64,000 nucleotides of DNA from assembly GCA_015178975.1 (NCBI GenBank), contig WHVD01000034.1, forward strand, positions 682,001 to 746,000. The letters run 5' to 3'. Positions 57,098 to 64,000 of this stretch are shown piece by piece. The translations under genes and the position numbers were made by a program. The notes below the pieces were generated by a model. The model saw nothing but the letters and a program-made list of their open reading frames with translations, did no database searches and was not told where the DNA came from. Position 1 is the stretch's first letter. Each line of letters starts with the position of its first letter. Origin of the DNA: Hysterangium stoloniferum. Its lineage: Eukaryota > Basidiomycota > Agaricomycetes > Hysterangiales > Hysterangiaceae.

Positions 57098-57895
57098 TGT
57101 TACGACCGGACGGGCACTAACCTGTACACCACCACACCCTACATGCACCAATTGTCTGTTTATAGGATTTCCCGCCCAGACTCCGTTACGTCAAGACTTG
57201 TTACGTTCAACCTCATTACGACACATATCAGTCACCAGACTTCCCCTGGACTCCGTCTCTGTCTATGTCCGTCTTCATCCCACGCATCAGTCACCGGACC
57301 CCACTCAGAATCCCGTCACCACTCTAATTGAGCCCCATTCCCTTTTTAGTCAAATGACCTGTCACGATTTGTACTCCGCTCCCACTCCATTTCCCATTAT
57401 GGGTTATGCTTTGTCATGATTCAGACTCTGCTCCGTTCTGTCCCGTTCCTAACACCAATTTGGTGTTTACTATTCCCATTTTATGTTTTGCTTGTTTCGT
57501 TTCATTATTACTGGATTCAGTATGACATTTACTCCATGGTCTATTTAAACTGGCAGATGTTGTACATACAATCCAGTCAGAAAATTAGCTTAGATTCCCC
57601 CCAGTAATCTAATACATTTTCCGCTCTAAAACCCTACTTGATTCACACCGCTCACACTAGTCAGAGCCCACAGGCTCCGGCGTATCTATCTATCTCACCA
57701 GTCTCAACTCACAACCCACGACCTCCGACTTACGACTCACAACCCACGACACCCTCCCAGACTCCCCGGGATTCCCATCTGCCTGTCTGAAATTGGACAA
57801 CACGATCTAGCGAGGGCGCAGCCTATAAGCTGAAGCCAAGTCCTACCGGATATTCTGCGGGTTTCTCCGGAGACCCACCTGTACATCTCCTAACA
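57098..57895 (-). mobile_element. Solo LTR, TGTTA family (reverse), 798 bp
   Basis: TGTTACGACCGGACGGGC..TACATCTCCTAACA with target duplication CCCTC (57093-57097 and 57896-57900). The shared box appears in reverse (AAGCTGAAGCCAAGTCC, about 57820). Confidence 0.9.
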
Positions 57896-57900
57896 CCCTC

Positions 57901-58297
57901 CCACTTTTGAGTCTATCATCAATCTCCTGTCCAGAACACATGAACTTAAATCCAGTGAATGCTAATAATGATGTCAATATATAAGGACAGAGAGGGTATG
58001 AGATATGCACCAATCCCAAAGTCGTAGATCTACTTGTTTCACTTACCTATATCAGTGCAAATAAAAGGCAATTGTCAGATGGTCTGGTAGCTTGCATTTC
58101 CATTGCACTGAAATGCACAGGGTATGACACATATTAAATAAAAATAGTATTATGCATTACTTACCAACTCATCAACCCAAAACTCTACATGGTTTACAGA
58201 CAGTGGCATGTGCAAGTCATCATGGGGTCCCCAGTAACATACATTGTGCCTGGTTTCATTACAACTCCATTGTTTTTGAAGTTTTGCCTGAATAATA
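57901..58297. other. Flank with a degenerate coding trace
   Basis: Minus-strand trace WGPHDDLHMPLSVNHVEFW (about 58160-58230) is partly repeated at about 62290-62350 on the other side of the Tc1 element. Family not recognised. Confidence 0.4.
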
Positions 58298-58729
58298 CAG
58301 TAGGCAACAAAACCGTTCGGATGTTTCTTTGTTTTGGAAAGACCCTTTAGCATTAGCCCAAAGTAAATTCTAGAAATTCTGAATAAATTATGATAAATGC
58401 TCTAATATCACAAAATGTTGATTACATAACCATGATGTCATATATACATTTATGGCAATGTAATAATAGGATTAATGAAGCTTGTACACCCGAATGGTTT
58501 TGTTGCCTGTATTTTATAAACCCTATATACTAAACTAGTATTTGGTATACCCTCCCTTGGCCTTAATTACAGCTTCAACTCTTCTAGGCATACTTTTTAT
58601 CAAGTTCTGACATACCTCTTTTGGTATCTTCTCCCATTCCACTTGACAGTGTTCCCAAAGCTCCTCCACTCCACTAGGTAGTGTGTTGTACTCAGTTAGC
58701 CTCCTTTTCAAGGGTTTAGATCTGGAGAC

Positions 58730-60842
58730 TGTAATGTATTCAGGGGATTCTCTTAGATAGCTCAATATATGCTATAGTGTCACAGAGCTTCAACAATAAA
58801 ACAAGCAAAGGTCCAGTAATTTAAATACTGATAGATTAATGAGCTGCGCTATGAAGCTTAAACAACTCAAATCAATGCTTATTTTGATTATTGAAAGGTT
58901 CAATAGAACTGTGTATGACTCTTTTAGCAAATAAAAGAACTATTCCTTGAGAATAGGGGCTGGTGTTACAACCGGACAATCCCGCCGGACTCCGGGCACT
59001 AACCCATACGCCCCCACGCGCTACAAGCACCAATCGTCTGTTTATAGGATTTCCTGCCCAGACTCCGTTACGTCAAGACTCATTACATTCGACCTCATTT
59101 CGACCTCATTACGACACATATCAGTCACCGGACCTCCCCCAGACTCTGTCTCTGTCTATGTCCGTCTTCGTCCCATGCACCAGTCACCAGACCCCGCTTA
59201 GAATCCCGTCACCGCTCTAATCGAGCCCCGTTCCCATTTTAGTCAAATGACCTGTCACGATTTAGGACTCCGCTCCCGCTCCGTTTCCCGTTATGGGTTA
59301 TGCTTTGTCACGATCGGACTCCGCTCCATTCCATTCCGTTCCTAACACCAATTTGGTGTTTACTATTCCCGTTTCATGTTTTGTTAGTTTCATTTCGCCA
59401 TTACTGGATTTGGTATGTCATTCACTCCATGGTCTATATAAACTGGCAGATGTTGTACATACAATCCAGTCAGAAAATTAGCTTAGATTCCCCCCAGTAA
59501 TCTAATAATATTTTCCACTCTAAAACCTTACTCGATTCACATTGCTCGCACTAGTCGGAGCCCACAGGCTCCGGCGCATCTACCTCTCTCAACCAACTCG
59601 ACTCACGACCCACGACCCCCGACTTACGACCCATGACCTCTGACCTTACGACCTACGACCTACGAACCCCGCCCGGACTCCCCGGGATCCCCATCCGTCC
59701 GTTTGAAATTGGACAACACGATCTAGCGAGGGCGCAGCCTATAAGCTGAAGCCAAGTCCTACTGGATATCCTGCAGGTTTCTCCAGAAACCTGGCCTGTG
59801 TGTGTATCCTAACAGCTGGAAGCTGAATATATGCGCAGTAACTTGGCAGAGACTTGATATAAAAGCTTCGGATTTTTGTATGCTTATTTGTAACTATTAA
59901 TAGTTACATATTTAACAAGGTGTTAAATAATTTATTAATAGAGAAAATAATATGTATTGGATTATCTGAGTGCTTATACTTGATTAATTCAATAAACTTA
60001 GGGCTGGGCCTTGAGTAATCTAGTATTGGTAGGGATTTCAGTAAGGATACTTAGATACTTATTAGGTTTATTATCTAATTAATAAGCCTAAAGGGTAGCT
60101 GTGAGGCTGGGAACTTAGATGATTAGCTAAGTCCAAGAGTTGCTGACAAAGATTCAAGATGCTGCAAGTGTAGGTGCTTGCAGTTAGTGTATCAGACTAA
60201 GGCTATTATTGTCCTTAGGATGATGAGGTAAGCTTCTGTGCTGTACTGTAAAATATGTGTGTGATAGATGATTTTATTGGAAACTTAGCCCTCCTTATAT
60301 ACATTTTGATAACTCAATGATTAGCGAACTATTTAGTTTATGAGGTCATTAGTTAGATCATAATGACCTCATATTCTACTCATTATTTACCCTTTGTTTA
60401 TCATGTGATTCCCTTCTCTGAGACAAGGGTTCTAACCTCTTGCTTGAACATGAAGGTTCAAGGCCGCGGTCCCGGGACGGAAGCAAACGATGAGTCGGCG
60501 GAATCTAATAATGACTCGGGTAGTCACATTCGTGACTTTTGTGACATCCCGACACCGGAGGCTTATCTAATAAGTCACATGACTCCAAAATGTGCAAACT
60601 AGGCTGCAGCAAGGTAATAACTAAGTAAATAACATATAAATAATTAGTTAAAAATTATAATTAATTAATTAAGATATAATAGCATAATATGAGTTCATAT
60701 ATGCTATTATTATGTGAAGTTAAAAGGAATAGAGCCTATATTTCACAATAAAAATATAATAAAAATACAATAAATTCGAGAAAATATTAATAAATTCAAA
60801 GAAAATTAAGAGAAAATTATGAGATAATGTTGATACCTCACA
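58730..60842 (-). mobile_element. Solo LTR, 1.3-kb family, copy 3 (reverse), with nested LTR
   Basis: TGTAATGTATTCAGGGG..TTGATACCTCACA with target duplication GAGAC (58725-58729 and 60843-60847), inserted in Tc1 element C. An 851-bp LTR (58964-59814) is nested inside; without it the copy is about 1257 bp. Confidence 0.92.
58964..59814 (-). mobile_element. Solo LTR, TGTTA family (reverse), 851 bp
   Basis: TGTTACAACCGGACAATCC..GTGTATCCTAACA with target duplication GCTGG (58959-58963 and 59815-59819). Shared box in reverse near 59735. Third level of nesting. Confidence 0.92.
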
Positions 60843-61169
60843 GAGACTGTGCTGGTCATTGCATAGCAGTATAGCCATGGTCATCAAACCACTTTTGAGC
60901 AGTTTTCTGGTATGCTTTGGCCCATTATCCTGCTGGTATCAGATGGAGTTTCTTTGTAAAACTCAAGGGATTGCTGAAGTTCATCCTCCAAGATGGAGCA
61001 GTAAAGCTGTGAATCCATCTTCCCTTCAATACTAGTGACATATCCAATGCCTTCCCAATGCATGCAACCCCACATCATCACACTACCACCATCAAACTTC
61101 AATGTTCCCTCCACCTCACAGGAGGGAGAGGCTACAGTGGGCAGAGTGACATCAGGAGTACACTCTGGA

Positions 61170-61744
61170 GGTCTGGAAGAGTGTTGTATTCTCTGATGAG
61201 ACCAAAATCAATTGTCTTGGGTCAGATGGAAGGAAGTGGTTGTAGAAAAAGGTGGGGGAGGGGTTCACCGATAGGCAGGTGGAGGGATCATTGAGGTTTG
61301 GTGGTGGTAGTGTGATGATGTGTGGTTGCATGCATTGGGAAGGCATTGGATATGCCATTAGGATTGAAGGGAAGATGGATCCACAGCTTTACTGCTCCAT
61401 CTTGGAGGATGAACTCCAGCAATCCCTTGAGTTTTACAAAGAAACTCCATCTGATACCATCTTCCAGGATAATGGGCCAAAGCATACCAGAAAACTGCTC
61501 AAAAGTGGTTTGATGACCATGGCTATACTGTTATGCAATGACCAGCACAGTCTCCAGATCTAAACCCTTGAAAAGGAGGCTAACTGACTACAACACACTA
61601 CCTAGTGGAGTGGAGGAGCTTTGGAAGCACTGTCAAGTGGAATGGGAGAAGATACCAAAAGCGGTGTGTCAGAACTTGGTAAAAAGTATGCCTAGAAGAG
61701 TTGAAGCTGTAATTAAGGCCAAGGGAGGGTATACCAAGTACTAG
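61170..61744 (+). pseudogene. Tc1 transposase remnant, right half of element C
   Basis: Contains VVFSDETKINCLGSDGRK (first Asp), EGSLRFGGGSVMM, HWEGIGYAIRIEGKMD, a DNGPKHTRK second-Asp region, then RRLTDYNTLPSGVEEL and AVIKAKGGYTKY. A stop follows the DGRKWL segment, frames shift around the DNGPKH region, and the PIEHLW segment is missing. Confidence 0.88.
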
Positions 61745-61983
61745 TTTAGTATATAGGGTTTATAAAATACAGGCAACAAAACTGTTCGGATGTACAAGCT
61801 TCATTAATCCTATTATTACATTGCCATAAATGGACATATGACATCATGGTTATGTAATCAAGATTTTGTGATATTAGAGCATCTATCATAATGTATTCAG
61901 AATTTTTAGAATTTATTTTGGGCTAATGCTAAAGGGTCTTTTCAAAACAAAGAAACATCTGAACAGTTTTGTTGCCTACTGTA

Positions 61984-62434
61984 GCATGATGGATGAATCA
62001 ATGTCTCATCCTGGTAGTGGGTATGACATGATTGCAGTATAAATGAGAGAACCAAGCATCATGGTGACCATAAGGCTTGTGAATATATATCCTAGGGGGA
62101 GAGGGTGTGATGTTGGAGAGACTTCCTGTAGTGACAGCACCCATAGAAAGATGAACAGGTACATGGACCCTTCAAAACAAGTTTGGGTAAACACAATGAC
62201 CAAGAGAGACAGATCTGCAGGTGTTATAGCACTGGCTACAGATTACATGATAATGGCATTGTATTTTACTCACAAGCTTGAACTCATCTGGGACCTCTAC
62301 ATGGTTTGCAGACAGTACATATGTCTGGTTGTCATCGAGGGCCCAATAACTTGAAGGTGGTAGCTCCTCAACATCTTCTCAGAGGCTGGATGTGGTGTTA
62401 GTGCACCTCTCCAGCATCTTGATGGCAGTAGGTG
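61984..62434. other. Region with a degenerate coding trace
   Basis: Right flank of element C. About 62290-62350 resembles 58170-58230. Otherwise nothing recognised. Confidence 0.4.
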
Positions 62435-62911
62435 TGTGAGGTATCAACATTATCTCATAATGTTCTCTTAATTTTCTTTGAATTACTTAATATTTTCTTG
62501 AATTTTTATTGTATTTTTACTATGTTTATTGTGAAAAATAGGCCTTATTCCTTTTAACTTCGCATAAATAATAGCATATATGGACTCATATTATGCTATT
62601 ATTACTTAATTAAATGATTATAATTTTTAACTAATTATTTATATCTTATTTACTTAGTTATTACCTTTCAGCACAGCCTAGTTTGCGCATTTTTGGAGTC
62701 ATGTGACATATTAGATAAGCCTCCGGTGTCGGGATCTCACACAAGTCATGGATGTGACTACCCAAGTCACGGATGTGACTACCCGAGTCACACAAGTCAC
62801 GAATGTGACTACCTGAGTCATTATTAGATTCCGCCGACTCATTGTTTGCTTCCGTCCCGGGACCGCGGCCTTGAACCTTCATGTTCAAGCAAGAGGTTAG
62901 AACCCTTGTCT
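62435..62911 (+). mobile_element. LTR fragment, 1.3-kb family, copy 4
   Basis: TGTGAGGTATCAACATTATC.. up to CCCTTGTCT, where a hAT end starts. It has three copies of the GTCAC..GTGAC repeat (about 62733-62825), against two in copies 1 and 2 and one in copy 3. Confidence 0.88.
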
Positions 62912-63462
62912 TAGTGATTGGCAAGGCCCGGCCCAGCCTAAAGCCCCCGGCTTGGGCTCAGCTTTCATGGCCTGGGCCTACCAATATCTCAGGCCGGGCT
63001 TTGAGAGAGGGCCTGGGCCCGGCTTGGGCCCCAGGCCATGGTATAACAGATTTTTAAACTTGTAGTCTACTAATAAAATCAAATAAACTTCTCAAAAATA
63101 TTATCAATTTATATTACACATAAATTTCGTCTTCATCAGAGGATAGCTCAACTTCAAGCAATGCAGCCTCTGAATCCCCGCTCTGTAAACTTGTTTCGAT
63201 TTCTTCGTCACTCTCAATATCCATCTCAAATGAAGAGGAAGGCATTGGAGGATGGATGAGGAGGTCCTTTTGAATTGCACATTTGACAACTTGAGGTGCT
63301 TCAACAATGTCATTTTTTAAATGGTTTCGATGGCATGTGAGTGTAATGCCACCCGCCGAAAATGCCCTCTCACTAGATATGGAGGAAGCCATAATGGGAA
63401 GATAATCCAGGGCTAAGGATGCCCATACTGGATATCTATCACAATTAGCCTGTTTTAAAAAT
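62912..63462 (-). mobile_element. hAT transposon 3' end
   Basis: Starts TAGTGATTGGCAAGGCCCGG, a hAT-type terminus, and is rich in GGCCCGGCCC motifs (62921-63045). A minus-strand ORF follows. The other end is cut by an LTR at 63463. Confidence 0.8.
63114..63440 (-). pseudogene. hAT transposase C-terminal dimerisation region, partial
   Basis: About 100 residues: LDYLPIMASSISSERAFSAG, the hAT dimerisation signature, then HLKNDIVEAPQVVKC and an acidic Ser-rich tail. The rest of the transposase is missing because the LTR at 63463 cuts the element. Confidence 0.9.
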
Positions 63463-63966
63463 TGTTAAGAACTGAAAACTGACTAATGTCGGTGGCCGAC
63501 AGGGACCGATCGGAAGGACTTGGCTTCAGCTTATGTGCTGCGCCCTTGCAAATATCCGTAGGATGTCCTTAAATTTCGGGCGGGCGAAGACTAATCCTAA
63601 TGAGTACCTTTCGGCGTGATACCGATTGGAATTGAAGGACAAGTCGAGCGTCGGGCCAAGGGGTCGGGGCCGGGAGTGGGCGAGCGCACGCGAAGGCGGA
63701 TGGGGGGATTCTTAGTATGAGACTGATACAGGTGTATGAGGGTATTCTGAGTCGATATTCTGATTGCTTGAGTGACTACAACTACAGCGGGTTCATATAC
63801 AAGTAACAGGCATCTGGAAAATACTAATGGAGAGAAGGGCGGAACATGGTATTAACAATAAGCTTGACTAGGAATGGGAAGTTTATGATTAGTTCAGAGG
63901 CCGATGGTAACCGAGAGCGGGATTACGATAAAAGGAAATAGTTCAAGGACTACAAATATAGCTAGC
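63463..63966 (+). mobile_element. LTR, TGTTAAG family, cut by another LTR
   Basis: TGTTAAGAACTGAAAACTG.., closely matching 50324-51045, with the shared box near 63517. It is interrupted at 63967. Confidence 0.85.
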
Positions 63967-64000
63967 TGTTACGACCGGACAAATCCCGCCGGACTCCGGG
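63967..64000 (-). mobile_element. Start of a TGTTA-family LTR (reverse), cut by window end
   Basis: TGTTACGACCGGACAAATCC, as at 58964 and 57098. Confidence 0.8.

Larger units (their letters stand above)
58298..61981. mobile_element. Tc1/mariner element C: head-to-head palindrome, with nested LTRs
   Basis: Ends CAGTAGGCAACAAAACCG and ..GTTTTGTTGCCTACTG, flanked by TA (58296-58297 and 61982-61983). The left half encodes the transposase C-terminal part on the minus strand (58535-58729, resumed at 60884-61114) and the right half encodes the same region on the plus strand (about 61170-61744). So two 3' halves are joined head to head near 61115-61140. Both halves lack the catalytic-Glu segment: after SPDLNP-type sequence both go straight to LKRRL. 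A 1.3-kb-family LTR sits in the left half. Non-autonomous and inactive; without the insert it is about 1.57 kb. Confidence 0.88.

Overview
The window looks like a transposon-dense fungal locus, most likely from a basidiomycete (Agaricomycetes-like). The reasons are short GT-AG introns of about 50-60 bases with TACTAAC/CTGAC-type branch sites, Tc1/mariner, hAT and Crypton (tyrosine-recombinase) elements of fungal type, Copia and Gypsy relics, and CpG-biased decay between paired LTRs. No rRNA, tRNA or CRISPR was seen. The species assignment is an inference.

Layout. 1-2837: a broken Gypsy pol relic that carries a tiny, young, gag-only LTR element (665-2197). 2838-10892: a broken Copia element on the minus strand, itself carrying a Tc1/mariner (2883-4486) and a 1.3-kb solo LTR (5384-6680). 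10893-32960: a tandem array of seven copies (U1-U7) of an unfamiliar multi-exon gene, with small solo LTRs only in the spacers. 32961-33185: a very G-rich block with a heptamer repeat. 34312-36666: a Dal5-like MFS transporter gene with one apparent frameshift. 37520-39530: a second Gypsy relic split by two solo LTRs. 39541-52262: array-spacer sequence, a palindromic patch, a decayed Crypton (42616-45112) holding a foldback MITE, a second Tc1 (46295-47891), minisatellites, LTRs, and an inverted copy of the array spacer. 52263-56480: an eighth, broken gene copy (U8) carrying three LTR insertions. 57098-64000: solo LTRs, a head-to-head Tc1 palindrome with two nested LTRs, a hAT 3' end and two LTRs cut by other elements or by the window end.

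The most interesting content is the gene array. Read through its introns, each copy gives a clean spliced frame in which every intron I can place is phase 2 and every internal exon is a multiple of three (33, 51, 57, 60, 63, 66, 72 or 75 bases). Exon cassettes can therefore be duplicated or lost without breaking the frame, and this has happened: U1 and U7 carry a duplicated five-exon block plus a chimeric junction exon, U3 has lost two exons of the duplicated part, and U5 has fused the two modules through a hybrid exon. The predicted proteins (about 259-288 residues in U1, U3 and U7) are Cys/His- and Pro-rich, with recurring IPLP starts and a CGHCHHxNFW motif. I recognise no family and assign no function. 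Two sub-types, A and B, alternate along the array, which implies growth by duplication of an A+B pair.
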